From positions 1-64,000 of the forward strand of contig CAZLCS010000012.1 in the NCBI GenBank assembly GCA_964557955.1: a stretch of DNA of 64,000 bases, written 5' to 3'. The notes beneath the pieces were generated by a model. That model saw only the letters and a program-made list of their open reading frames with translations, did not search any database and was not told where the DNA came from. A program made the translations under genes and the position numbers. Positions 43,118 through 50,972 of this stretch are shown here, piece by piece (the first letter of the stretch is position 1; each line of letters opens with the position of its first letter). Source of the DNA: JALOOX01 sp964557955 (GTDB lineage Bacteria > Desulfobacterota > Syntrophobacteria > Syntrophobacterales > Syntrophobacteraceae).

Positions 43118-44509
43118 TTATTGGCCGGTGGCGTCAAGGGCTGGTTTTGCCCGATACAGAAGACCGTACAGGGGTTCAAAGGGCCATTCACCGTCATCCC
43201 AGGCGGCCTGTACGGGGGCGGAGGAAAATCCCCCGGGGGATTTCATGCTTGGGACAGGAGGGAGGAGCTCCCGCGCCCTGGACCAGGTGGGAGCGTCGCC
43301 GAATTTCAGCTTGTGATCGGCCCAGTTCACTCCACCCGATTCGATGGTCCCTTCGAGCTTGGCCCCATCTTTCCGGTTGACGCCCGCGGTCACGCTCACG
43401 GTGAGGTCCTTGACCTGGCTCCACCAGTCGTTCACACCTCGCCCCCTCTGGAGCATGGTCGCCTGAAGATTTTGATTCACTATTGGAGAAAGGTCCTGAG
43501 TCTCCTCATTCCATGTGGCCATCAGATGTGGATTGTCGCGCATCAGCTTGATGTTCTGGTTCAGAGGGCCGTTCCAGCCGCCAAACGACCCGTTCCTGAT
43601 GGCGCTCATGTTGTCCATGAAAGTGCGCTCGATCTCAGTGCCGGCTTTTTTCCCTTCATTGCCTTCGAGCCACTCGCGCTCTTTGGCGGCGATCTTCTGG
43701 AACATCGAGGCCAGGCGTGAGCCGATCAAGTCTTTGGCGCAGGAGGACCTGGCGACGGCCGTTTTCAGATCCTCGGCGGAAGGCTGCCAGTCGCCCGAGG
43801 CTGCCAGCACACAGCCTCGTCCGTAATGAGCCAGAGCGAAATCTTTCCTGGACTTGTCGAGAGCCTGGTTGAACGCATCTAGCGCCCCTTTGGCGCCATC
43901 CCGTTTCTGAACCCACATGAAACCCTGGCTTGCATGGGCATCCGCGAAATCCGGCGCCGCCCGGTTCGCCCGCACGAAATCCATCAGGGCAGCATCCCAG
44001 TTGTTCTGAAGGGCATGGACGACCCCTCTTGCGTTGAGGAGGCAAGCGTTGTCGGGCTCGATGGACAAGCCCGACGTGAATGTTTCGATGGCGTGGTCCC
44101 ACTCCTGGAGACGGGCCAGGGCATCGCCCCGGAGGTAGCAGGCCACGGCTGACGTCGGTTGCCTGGCCATGAGCTCCCGAGTCCACCGCTCCCACACTTC
44201 AAGGTCCTCCGGGCTGGAAGCGCTCAGAAAGAGGCAAAGGGATTCATTGTTGCGGTTGCGAGCCAGGAGAGCGTGGGCCCGGATGAGACGGAACACCTGC
44301 GGAGCGAGATTCTTTTCGGCGCGAGGAGGCAACCGGAGAACAGCATCCGGCCAGTCGGCAGCGAGAAGAATCGACTCCCACTCGATGTCCCCGGTGAGGG
44401 GGCGCTTCCCATGGACATTTTGGGGCAGGATGCCGAGCAGGAGCCCAATCGCGAGCGGGATGACGATGCTTCGGCATAGAAGGCAGAGGTTCCTGGATTG
44501 TTTATGCAT
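43118..44509 (-). CDS. Exported TPR protein
   Basis: Start ATG at 44509 (MHKQSRNLCLLCRSIVI) with AAGGAGG upstream; 463 residues. A signal peptide (hydrophobic PLAIGLLLGIL) precedes the mature part. TPR-like helices (about 90-270: AVACYLRGDALARLQEWDHAI, NACLLNARGVVHALQNNW) suggest protein binding. The C-terminal part (from about 300) is unassigned; it contains many Trp/Asn residues and ends near a WPFEPLYGLLYRAKP segment. It is the first gene of a minus-strand unit with the large exported protein, driven by the motif at 44604-44632. A periplasmic scaffold is a reasonable guess. Confidence 0.82.
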   Translation of the reverse strand: MHKQSRNLCLLCRSIVIPLAIGLLLGILPQNVHGKRPLTGDIEWESILLAADWPDAVLRLPPRAEKNLAPQVFRLIRAHALLARNRNNESLCLFLSASSPEDLEVWERWTRELMARQPTSAVACYLRGDALARLQEWDHAIETFTSGLSIEPDNACLLNARGVVHALQNNWDAALMDFVRANRAAPDFADAHASQGFMWVQKRDGAKGALDAFNQALDKSRKDFALAHYGRGCVLAASGDWQPSAEDLKTAVARSSCAKDLIGSRLASMFQKIAAKEREWLEGNEGKKAGTEIERTFMDNMSAIRNGSFGGWNGPLNQNIKLMRDNPHLMATWNEETQDLSPIVNQNLQATMLQRGRGVNDWWSQVKDLTVSVTAGVNRKDGAKLEGTIESGGVNWADHKLKFGDAPTWSRARELLPPVPSMKSPGGFSSAPVQAAWDDGEWPFEPLYGLLYRAKPALDATGQ

Positions 44510-44603
44510 GCTCCATTCCTCCTTGTTGACTCCGGCGGACCTGCCGTTCACAGAAACGCAGCGAAAGAAACCATCGCCCGCGAAACAGAACCCTCACTTT
44601 CCC

Positions 44604-44632
44604 ATAGATGCACCGTCGCCGTTTTCTCGCTC
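44604..44632 (-). promoter_or_regulatory. Cluster promoter motif upstream of the exported TPR protein operon
   Basis: Minus strand: GAGCGAGAA, 16 bases, CTATGGG, 94 bases before the ATG at 44509. It shares the 286-base divergent intergenic region with the plus-strand copy at 44725-44753. Confidence 0.75.
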
Positions 44633-44724
44633 GGAGAACGCAGAATGTCGAGAAAGGGACAACCGGACGGGAAAGGCCCAATAACGACAGGCCAGGATGT
44701 CGCCCGGAGAGAATCTGGATCGCG

Positions 44725-44753
44725 AAGCGAGAAATCGACTCCTGCCCCTCTAT
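44725..44753 (+). promoter_or_regulatory. Cluster promoter motif upstream of the small membrane protein
   Basis: Plus strand: AAGCGAGAA, 16 bases, CTATGAG, only 42 bases before the ATG at 44796. This spacing fits a promoter with a transcription start a few bases after the CTAT box and a short leader containing GGAGGAGG. Confidence 0.75.
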
Positions 44754-44795
44754 GAGTAGCAAACGATCAACCCACAAACGGAGGAGGTAAGAGTC

Positions 44796-45149
44796 ATGGG
44801 AGCGAACATTTTGATTTGTACGTTGATCATGTGGGTGGCGACCGCCGCTGTCGTGGTGCCTTTGGCCAACTGGCTCTTTGCCAGGGCCCTCTCACGAAAC
44901 GGGGAGCTGGTCGCCCTGGGTGGTGCGGGTGCTCTAACCGAGGAGCTCAAGAACTCCTATCAGGCGCTCTACAACACCAAGTTCATCCAGGCTGACGTGC
45001 TGGTGCTGGGGTCTTTGGGGTTCATGGCAGGGCTTGCCGGGTTTCCTTTGATCGGCGTTGCGTGGCAGTGGAGAGCCTGGCCCGGCCTCCTGGCCATGAT
45101 CGGAGCCAGCTTTCTGGGTTTTCACATGGGCGTTCACAGGCCCTTCTGA
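44796..45149 (+). CDS. Small inner-membrane protein
   Basis: Protein of 117 residues with two or three membrane segments: about 4-28 (ILICTLIMWVATAAVVVPLA), and a hairpin about 66-110 (VLVLGSLGFMAGLAGFPLIG, then PGLLAMIGASFLGFHMG). The loop between holds the polar sequence EELKNSYQALYNTKF. No family recognised. It is the last gene of region 1 and stands alone between a cluster-type promoter and a hairpin terminator, which implies it belongs to the same regulon. It may be a membrane anchor or regulator of the assembly. Confidence 0.75.
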   Translation: MGANILICTLIMWVATAAVVVPLANWLFARALSRNGELVALGGAGALTEELKNSYQALYNTKFIQADVLVLGSLGFMAGLAGFPLIGVAWQWRAWPGLLAMIGASFLGFHMGVHRPF

Positions 45150-45197
45150 CAGAGGCCTCGATTTCCGTTGCAGTCTGCGATCTTGAGTCATGTTTGG

Positions 45198-45229
45198 AGG
45201 CTGCGCCTTTTCCTTCGAGGGCGCAGCCT
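45198..45229 (+). terminator. Hairpin terminator candidate after the small membrane protein
   Basis: AGGCTGCGCC and GGCGCAGCCT form a perfect 10-bp stem with a 12-base loop, followed by ttaggttttg. The T-run is interrupted, so termination may be partial. It lies 48 bases after the stop of 44796-45149. Confidence 0.65.
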
Positions 45230-45445
45230 TAGGTTTTGTTTCGGAGGCCTTCGGTCGTGAAATGCGAGCTGTTTTGATGCGCCTGACGATGCGCCAGAGG
45301 AATGAAAGAGCCCGAGGGTTCCCCAAAAGCAGATCCTATGATGATCTGTAGCACAGAAGTCTTCCCCTGGAGGGCGTCTTCACTGACTCTGCCTACACTG
45401 CAAATCTTCTTTCCAGAGAATATCTCTCCCTCCTGATGAAATCCC

Positions 45446-45474
45446 TTGACAATGGGCATTCGTATGGATAGGTT
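45446..45474 (+). promoter_or_regulatory. Possible sigma-70 promoter for the first gene of the integrative element
   Basis: Perfect TTGACA, 17 bases, then TAGGTT, a poor -10 box. It lies 60 bases before the ATG at 45535. Confidence 0.35.
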
Positions 45475-45534
45475 GTGGACGAAACGGCTATATATTAGAT
45501 AGTCGATTGAGACTGTTTCAAGGTAGGTGAGCTG

Positions 45535-45999
45535 ATGCCCAGGCCCGCGAAACCGCACAGGGTTTTGAACATTAAGTTGAGTGATCGTATTTATGCGTGT
45601 CTTGAGGCGCTGACGTGGGTCTTTTCGTGCTCCAAAACAGCGGTCGTCGAAAGGTTGATCGATCAGGAATATCGCAAATGGTATGGCGTTCTTGGAAGGC
45701 TTTGTGAACTGTCCGGAGAGGATATTTCGGAATATCCTTTACCGCTCTCGGGGCCGACTCCTGCTGAAGAGGCGCAGCAGATTAGGCAACAGGAAGAGAT
45801 TTTGAGCCAGCAGATTGCCCGCGTTGAACGCCGCAATGAGAGACGTATGCAACGCATGGCGGCAGATGATGAGATGACAAGAAAGATCACTGCCGAACAG
45901 TGGATATACTTGCTCAGAAAGGCAAAGGAAAGGTACGGAGAGGATGCCTTCAGCACTCTGACAGCAGAGCACGTCATTGCGCTGTTAAACGAGGATTAA
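45535..45999 (+). CDS. Ribbon-helix-helix-like protein of the integrative element
   Basis: Protein of 154 residues. Residues about 10-47 (NIKLSDRIYACLEALT, then CSKTAVVERLIDQEYRKW) fit a ribbon-helix-helix DNA-binding domain: a strand followed by two helices. The middle is a charged helix (QQEEILSQQIARVERRNERR) and the C-terminus contains WIYLLRKAKERYGEDAF. It may be the element's transcriptional regulator or a relaxosome-type accessory protein. No close family recognised. Confidence 0.65.
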   Translation: MPRPAKPHRVLNIKLSDRIYACLEALTWVFSCSKTAVVERLIDQEYRKWYGVLGRLCELSGEDISEYPLPLSGPTPAEEAQQIRQQEEILSQQIARVERRNERRMQRMAADDEMTRKITAEQWIYLLRKAKERYGEDAFSTLTAEHVIALLNED

Positions 46000-46312
46000 A
46001 CCGGACACACAGAGGGTTTCAAGCCGATCAACATCGACAAGGTACATAGGTCACACGACGATTGCCTGCAAGTCGGCGGAACTGCCCGCTGCGCTGCTCG
46101 AACTGCGGCATCACGGGGACAGAGTGCGTGGCGAAACCAGAACGTGGGGACATCAAGCAAAGAGGAGAATGACTATGTCAAAAGGCTGAGGACAATTGGA
46201 AGAAGTGCACTCAACTGTGCGAAAGGAAACCATTACTCAAGACATGGTTGAGCGAGGTTTCCAATCCTTGCGGAACAACTATTACCGTATCATTCAATGA
46301 AAGGACTCGAGA
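46000..46312 (+). other. Intergenic region with no firm gene
   Basis: A 37-codon frame starting at a TTG (46062-46172) contains four cysteines spaced CPLRCSNC...TEC, like a small zinc-binding protein. It has no ribosome site or good start, so I do not call it. The 12-mer TAGGTCACACGA (46047-46058) recurs at 50434-50445. Confidence 0.4.
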
Positions 46313-46681
46313 ATGTCTGAGGAGAGAAACCCACTAACTGTCGCTTTTTTAGAGGCACTCATTGGAATTGGCAAGGTCAGAATTTTGCTTATGGAAATGA
46401 ATACGTTGGATGTCCACTCCCAAAACCCTTCACAACTGGAGGGGGGGCAAGACCAGGCACTGAGCATTCTCAAGCATTGCATATTAGAAATGTTTCGCCG
46501 AATAACCGGATATAAAGGTTGCGATGAGGAGATTCTCGCGTTCCTCTATGCGGAGGCGGTATCCTTTTTTGAAGAAGAAACGCGGCGGAATGGGCAAGCG
46601 TTAGCACGACTGAAAGGTGAGGTTGAAGTGGCTGTCCGAGAAATAAAGCCATTCCACCACATGCGGCATATGTTGAACTAG
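46313..46681 (+). CDS. Small protein of unknown function in the integrative element
   Basis: Protein of 122 residues, acidic and helical, starting MSEERNPLTVAFLEALIG. I recognise no family. Two helical parts (about 5-30 and 45-105) are separated by a polar stretch. It is preceded by a long gap and followed 38 bases later by another small gene, so it probably has its own promoter. Codon use is less GC-rich than the chromosomal genes on either side of the element, as expected for acquired DNA. Confidence 0.55.
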   Translation: MSEERNPLTVAFLEALIGIGKVRILLMEMNTLDVHSQNPSQLEGGQDQALSILKHCILEMFRRITGYKGCDEEILAFLYAEAVSFFEEETRRNGQALARLKGEVEVAVREIKPFHHMRHMLN

Positions 46682-46718
46682 ATTATTCTTGAAACATTCA
46701 ACTATAGGAGTGATGATA

Positions 46719-46874
46719 ATGCTCAAGATTGACGTAGTAGAAGTCGATGCAATAATGGACGATGATTTTCAACCGACAGAACTGGAAGGGGTTTATATAT
46801 CCAGCACTCTTGATAAATTTGCTTGTTTGGACTACGACAAGGTAATCCTGATTCAATTTAACAACAAGAAATGA
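46719..46874 (+). CDS. Very small acidic protein of unknown function
   Basis: Start ATG at 46719, with AGGAG eight bases upstream; 51 residues (MLKIDVVEVDAIMDDDF...). An earlier in-frame start at 46689 lacks a ribosome site. Strongly acidic N-terminal half, beta-like C-terminal half (VILIQFNNKK). No known family. It could be a regulator or an inhibitor protein of the element. Confidence is limited by length. Confidence 0.4.
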   Translation: MLKIDVVEVDAIMDDDFQPTELEGVYISSTLDKFACLDYDKVILIQFNNKK

Positions 46875-47178
46875 TATCATATTTTCACAAATTAGAACAT
46901 TTAGCCAGCATAAAATAATATAAATTATCCATATGAGACATGTTTAGAATAAAATGAAACAATCTATAAAAAAATTTAATATTTCTAAAATCACATGCTC
47001 ATCCTGTAAATCCAAAAAATCTACAAAAATCTGAATACTGCATCCTATTAAAAATATCAAAAAACTATAAGGTTCTTATTCCAATTTTTGTATCTAAGAC
47101 AGATATGAATACTTAGGTCAAGCGCCAGGGGTGCCTTCACATCTGGCAACTGCCGCTGTGAGCAGAAAGGATCAACAC
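46875..47178. other. AT-rich intergenic region
   Basis: About 300 bases, by far the most AT-rich stretch of the element (for example 46900-47060). There is no coding frame. An origin of replication or a promoter for the following small genes would fit, since a replication protein gene lies downstream, but I see no clear iterons. Confidence 0.45.
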
Positions 47179-47469
47179 ATGACCATGAGAGCCCAGAAGC
47201 TCCAGTCGACCGTCAATATCCTTGGGGGCTTCCAGACATTCCAGGAGAAGGCCCGTACCGTCGGATCGTTGAATCCGCAACCAACGACCGATAACAGCGA
47301 GGCTGATCACACTATCTCCTTACGGGCTGGATATCCGGTGGATTTCACCTTCGATCACAGGAGGATCAAAGAGAGATTCATTGGAGCAACGACTCCCGCA
47401 CTGAAACCACAGTGGGGCACAACCATCTCCATAGCCATAGGTGAAAATATGGTGAAAGTAGGGGCATAA
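47179..47469 (+). CDS. Small protein of unknown function
   Basis: Start ATG at 47179 (MTMRAQKLQSTVNILGG) with AAAGGA upstream; 96 residues. A longer frame from 47131 lacks a ribosome site. The C-terminal half (RRIKERFIGATTPALKP, then ISIAIGENMVKVGA) has beta character. No family recognised. The stop is five bases before the next start, so it is cotranslated with the following two genes. Confidence 0.5.
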   Translation: MTMRAQKLQSTVNILGGFQTFQEKARTVGSLNPQPTTDNSEADHTISLRAGYPVDFTFDHRRIKERFIGATTPALKPQWGTTISIAIGENMVKVGA

Positions 47470-47473
47470 CGGC

Positions 47474-47923
47474 ATGAACACAGACAAAACTAAGAATATT
47501 AGTCATACGAATCAAGAAGTTAATCAGACCGCCACCCCCGTCCAGAGGATTCCACGTCCGGGAAGTCTGGCCACCGTCTTGAGAGTGAGACAGGAACTCG
47601 CACGACTTTACAGGGATGCCAGACTTGGACTGATACCAACTCAGGACGCCTCAAGGCTTTGCTACATGCTACGAAGTCTCGTTGATATTATCAACGCCAC
47701 ACCACCTCTTCAGCAGGAGGATGGCTTCGACCGCCTGGTAATGCTGATCGAAAGAGATCGCGCCGCCGGCAAGTATGATTGCGAGTCAGAAGGCGAGACT
47801 GACCAGGAAGCCGAGACATCTGCTGACCCTGATGCAAAGAGACCGAAGGCCTCTCATCAAGTCACCAATCCAACCCAGATGGCCACCAAGACCATTACAC
47901 AGAAAGGAACCGAGGATGAGTAG
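47474..47923 (+). CDS. Small helical protein of unknown function
   Basis: Protein of 149 residues. A central helical part (LATVLRVRQELARLYRDARLG, then ASRLCYMLRSLVDIINA) is flanked by polar, low-complexity ends. The pattern of short helices is common in element-encoded regulators, but I recognise no family. The next gene's ATG lies eight bases before this stop, so translation is coupled. Confidence 0.55.
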   Translation: MNTDKTKNISHTNQEVNQTATPVQRIPRPGSLATVLRVRQELARLYRDARLGLIPTQDASRLCYMLRSLVDIINATPPLQQEDGFDRLVMLIERDRAAGKYDCESEGETDQEAETSADPDAKRPKASHQVTNPTQMATKTITQKGTEDE

Positions 47924-48299
47924 AAGCGAGCTCAGGAGACATGCCCTTGAGAAGATCATGATCGGCTTGGCGGGAGTCCGTTACCTCGCCATGACCCTGT
48001 CATCAACAGAACTCGACGAACTGACAGCAGATGAATGGGGAGAGATGCTGGAAAGCGCCGCGCATTTCATAGAGGACGGTGTTCTGGTCTTGTGTGAACC
48101 GCGGAACAAGGCGCCGAGAAACAGTCAATCAGTTTGGATGCAGTTGTTCAGTGCGTTTCTTCATCCAAAACCATCACTATTCTACAAGCTGCAAACCGAG
48201 TCCGCAAAGCGACTGAAAGAGTCCTCACCTTCAATAAAGGCCAAAGAGCGAAGCGAAATGAATTCGGACGCCAAGGCAGCCACACAGTCCTTGACCTGA
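47916..48299 (+). CDS. Small protein of unknown function, coupled to the previous gene
   Basis: Start ATG at 47916 overlapping the previous gene's end; 127 residues. The N-terminal half is helical (RRHALEKIMIGLAGVRYLAM, then ELTADEWGEMLESAAHFI); the C-terminal half is basic. No recognised family. It precedes the replication protein gene by 80 bases in the same direction. Confidence 0.5.
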   Translation: MSRSELRRHALEKIMIGLAGVRYLAMTLSSTELDELTADEWGEMLESAAHFIEDGVLVLCEPRNKAPRNSQSVWMQLFSAFLHPKPSLFYKLQTESAKRLKESSPSIKAKERSEMNSDAKAATQSLT

Positions 48300-48379
48300 T
48301 CCCTACCGCTCAAGCCCATTTGCCACCAGCAGAGCCGGCCATCCCGGCGGCTCTGCCATCTTTGCCTGGAGAGAGCTCA

Positions 48380-49414
48380 ATGAATACTCTTGCCATGGAT
48401 ACTTTCGTTGCCGCCCTACCACATAAGCCATATGCAACCTATGATTTGGCGGCAGGGCTTCGGATACTGCCGAAAACGATGGCAATCACGATGCCCTACA
48501 TTCAATTGAATGGGGTTATCCGAGCGTTCATGCCATTCGATATAGATAGAGCCGGAGCGGCATTCGCCTACGAAGAGGCTGGGCTTCCGGCACCAACCTT
48601 CACCATCATCAATCCGTATAATGGGCATGCACACCTGTTGTTTGGCTTGGAGGCCCCAGTCGCATTCAAGAATCGATTTGGCATGGGCAGAGCACGAGAA
48701 GGGCCAGCTCGGTATTACCAGGCCATCAAAGAAGCTTACCGGCTTCGCTTACGGGCGGATCCAGCTTTCGTGGGCATTATCGTCAAGAACCCAGCCCATG
48801 AACGCTGGGAGACCATCACGTTGGGCCGTTTCTATGAACTCCATGAACTGGCTGATTACGTAGATCTGGCCCAGGTGCATCGTCATCAGGCAGCGGACGA
48901 CTACTTGGTTCCCACAGGACCTATCCTTGAGGGCTTTCGAAACGATGCCGTCTTCGACCTTGCAAGGAAATGGGCATACGGACAGGTAAGGACAGCCGCA
49001 TCCACCGGCGATCTCTTTGATGCCGTTCATCGCTACTGTCAGGAGCTAAACTTCCAGTGCCTCCCTCCGCTACCAAGCCGAGAGATCCGCTCCATAGCTC
49101 GGTCTATCGCACGGTATTGCTGGACCCACAGGGAGGCCATTTTCAGAGGTTTCAAGAACCGGGGAGTCATGGGATTCACCCCACTCCCCCCAGTTATGGC
49201 AGCAGATGATCGGCTTGAGGAGCTTCGGCGCCGAAGAGCCCTTGGTGCTCGGTACGCGAACGAGACCAGACGAAAGAAGAATGAAGAACGAATACTGGCA
49301 GCCATCGCCAAGCTCGAAACCCAAGGGCAACGAATCACCAAGGCTGCCGTCTCCAGAATCACCGGACTCTCCAGGCAGACCGTGATCATGGCGTACCGCC
49401 ATCTCTTCCCGTAA
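48380..49414 (+). CDS. RepA-like replication initiator with primase C-terminal domain
   Basis: Start ATG at 48380 (MNTLAMDTFVAALPHKP); 344 residues. The N-terminal part has the plasmid replicase pattern: FDIDRAGAAFAYEEAGLPAPT, then INPYNGHAHLLFGLEAPV and KNPAHERWETITL. The middle (LFDAVHRYCQELN, then REIRSIARSIARYCW) fits the PriCT domain of primase/replication proteins. A helix-turn-helix-like end (RITKAAVSRITGLSRQTVIM) could bind the origin. Such genes occur in plasmids and replicating integrative elements. It implies that the element can replicate after excision. Longer in-frame extension upstream overlaps the previous gene and is unlikely. Confidence 0.8.
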   Translation: MNTLAMDTFVAALPHKPYATYDLAAGLRILPKTMAITMPYIQLNGVIRAFMPFDIDRAGAAFAYEEAGLPAPTFTIINPYNGHAHLLFGLEAPVAFKNRFGMGRAREGPARYYQAIKEAYRLRLRADPAFVGIIVKNPAHERWETITLGRFYELHELADYVDLAQVHRHQAADDYLVPTGPILEGFRNDAVFDLARKWAYGQVRTAASTGDLFDAVHRYCQELNFQCLPPLPSREIRSIARSIARYCWTHREAIFRGFKNRGVMGFTPLPPVMAADDRLEELRRRRALGARYANETRRKKNEERILAAIAKLETQGQRITKAAVSRITGLSRQTVIMAYRHLFP

Positions 49415-49645
49415 AGGGTCAAATACGGTGTGTTCAGATAATAGCCCTGAAGGGCTTTGGATGCAGTCCAGTGTGAACCATCAACGAGATGGAGGTGTAC
49501 CCAACCAGATCAGGAATCCACCAAAACCTGCAACCAAATCCTCCGGAAGAACGAAGTCGACGGCACGATGGCGCTTCAGGTTGCTCTCTTCTTCAGTCCC
49601 AGCTCCCCCGGGACCTCAAATCTGATAATGGAAGGAAGAATCGAT

Positions 49646-50428
49646 ATGAAAACAGAAGCACATTCTTTCAACACGCGCAGATCTAAAGGCCGCATTGCAA
49701 CAAACCTGGCCGGTCGGGTCTACGGGAAACTAAAGGTCCTCGGGCGCTCCCCGGAAAATGCAAAAAACGGATCTTCACGTTGGACATGCACCTGCCAGTG
49801 TGGACGCGCGGTCATCGTCAGGTCCGACAACTTGACCAGCGGCCGTGTTTCCTCATGCGGCTGCAGCCGGCATGGTTTCATCATCGTCCCTGCTAAAGAT
49901 CAGGCCATACCTACAGACATCGAGACCCTATGTCATCCTGGCCCCCAAACACCTGCAAACCAAACACCTGCGAGTGAGACACCTATTTGCCATAACGACC
50001 TAACCTTCATGGACGAAAGGCTCGCATCACTGGACGATCCCGAGACCTTCATGGAGGGTAAGCCGGACAACCCGTGTAGCGTTGGTCCGGATCCGGATGT
50101 TTTCTGCGGCTTCACCCCTCTTGAGTTTGCGGCCGTTAATGAGGTCATCAAGAAGGCCATCGCCCAGATCATCGCGGAAGAAGCCAAGGCCAATCAACCA
50201 CCCCGGAAGACGACGAGCACCCCCTCCACCGCCAAACATGACCCATGGGCCGCCAAGATACTCTCCCTTCTTGAGGCCCAGAAGCGCGCCGAGCCCATCC
50301 GGCAGGCCGAATACCTCAGAAGTAGTCGGGCCGAATGGGAGCGTCGGAAGCGGGCAGAGTTCTATGAGCGAGCCATGGACATCGACACTCCCGAAGGCAG
50401 CGTTTTGGTTTATGAACACAAAAGGTGA
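49646..50428 (+). CDS. Protein with a phage-type zinc-binding cysteine cluster
   Basis: Start ATG at 49646 (MKTEAHSFNTRRSKG) with GGAAGGA upstream; 260 residues. The N-terminal domain (about 18-75) contains CTCQCGR and, after about 15 residues, SSCGCSR, the CxCxCG...CGC pattern seen in small phage and element proteins. A proline- and acid-rich linker follows, and the end is a charged helix (AEWERRKRAEFYERAMDI). Possibly a nucleic-acid-binding regulator. No enzyme motif seen. Confidence 0.6.
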   Translation: MKTEAHSFNTRRSKGRIATNLAGRVYGKLKVLGRSPENAKNGSSRWTCTCQCGRAVIVRSDNLTSGRVSSCGCSRHGFIIVPAKDQAIPTDIETLCHPGPQTPANQTPASETPICHNDLTFMDERLASLDDPETFMEGKPDNPCSVGPDPDVFCGFTPLEFAAVNEVIKKAIAQIIAEEAKANQPPRKTTSTPSTAKHDPWAAKILSLLEAQKRAEPIRQAEYLRSSRAEWERRKRAEFYERAMDIDTPEGSVLVYEHKR

Positions 50429-50717
50429 GCGCCTAGGTCACACGAGATTCCTAAAGACGGGCCCAGCACGATATCAACATTCAACAATGAAACAAAGTAC
50501 AGAGCTCCCAACAAACATAATTCTTGAATCATTTGAAATATAAACCAGTTAAATCAAAACCCATAAGGCCCCTTCCAAAAAGACAAGGCTTCAAGCGAAC
50601 AAAATAATCTACTCGGCGAAGCTTACGGTGCAGGCGAATCCCCACAGCCTCCACCGTCATCATCTTGTCACTCACCATCCCAGCCACGGGATGACTGTCT
50701 GATATCGGAGGGAGTCC
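50429..50717. other. Intergenic region before the excisionase gene
   Basis: Holds the second copy of TAGGTCACACGA (50434-50445) and a short hairpin, CATCCC...GGGATG (50676-50693), just before the excisionase start. No gene seen. The promoter for xis-int is probably here. Confidence 0.4.
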
Positions 50718-50972
50718 GTGAACGAGTCCTCATCACAGATCCAGCCCGCATACTTAACCATTGGACAACTCTGCGTCTATTCTGGAGTATGTAGAACCAT
50801 CTTGCGAAAGTGGCTTCAGGCTGGTATGCCTCACTACAGAATAGGGCGTTCAATTCGTGTAAGGCGTAATGATTTCGACAAGTGGTTGGAGCAATTCAGG
50901 ACTGAGGGCACTGTCCCTGCCGATCGACTCGTCAGACTATTGGACGAGGCGGTTAAGGAGGCCAGTGCGTGA
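50718..50972 (+). CDS. Excisionase-like MerR-type helix-turn-helix protein
   Basis: Protein of 84 residues, start GTG at 50718 with GGAGGGAG upstream. The domain YLTIGQLCVYSGVCRTILRK, then HYRIGRSIRVRRNDFDKWLE, is the winged HTH_17/excisionase type: a helix-turn-helix for DNA binding, then a strand pair. It overlaps the integrase gene (TGATG), so the two are cotranslated, the normal xis-int arrangement. It probably bends DNA at the att site to favour excision. Confidence 0.85.
   Translation: MNESSSQIQPAYLTIGQLCVYSGVCRTILRKWLQAGMPHYRIGRSIRVRRNDFDKWLEQFRTEGTVPADRLVRLLDEAVKEASA

Larger units (their letters stand above)
45150..45534. other. Gap between the cluster and the integrative element
   Basis: This 385-base stretch holds a hairpin (45198-45229) and a possible promoter (45446-45474). 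I found no good gene. It is the expected place for the left end of the integrative element, but no copy of the tRNA-Leu 3' end was seen here by eye. Confidence 0.5.

Noticed and set aside
40399..43380. A 993-codon open frame on the plus strand opposite the large exported protein
   Set aside because: Its sequence is low in plausible domains and mirrors the codons of the minus-strand gene, which has signal peptide, ribosome site and repeated domains. High-GC antisense shadow.
45229..45558. A 109-codon minus-strand frame at the left edge of the integrative element
   Set aside because: No ribosome site, overlaps a likely promoter and the start of the RHH gene, no family resemblance.
46062..46172. 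A 37-codon frame with CPLRCSNC-like cysteines
   Set aside because: TTG start without ribosome site and a short length; cysteine spacing is suggestive only.
45150..46312. Left attachment site as a copy of the tRNA-Leu 3' end
   Set aside because: Only a nine-base match (ccgaaggcc) near 45.25 kb was found, too short to be convincing.
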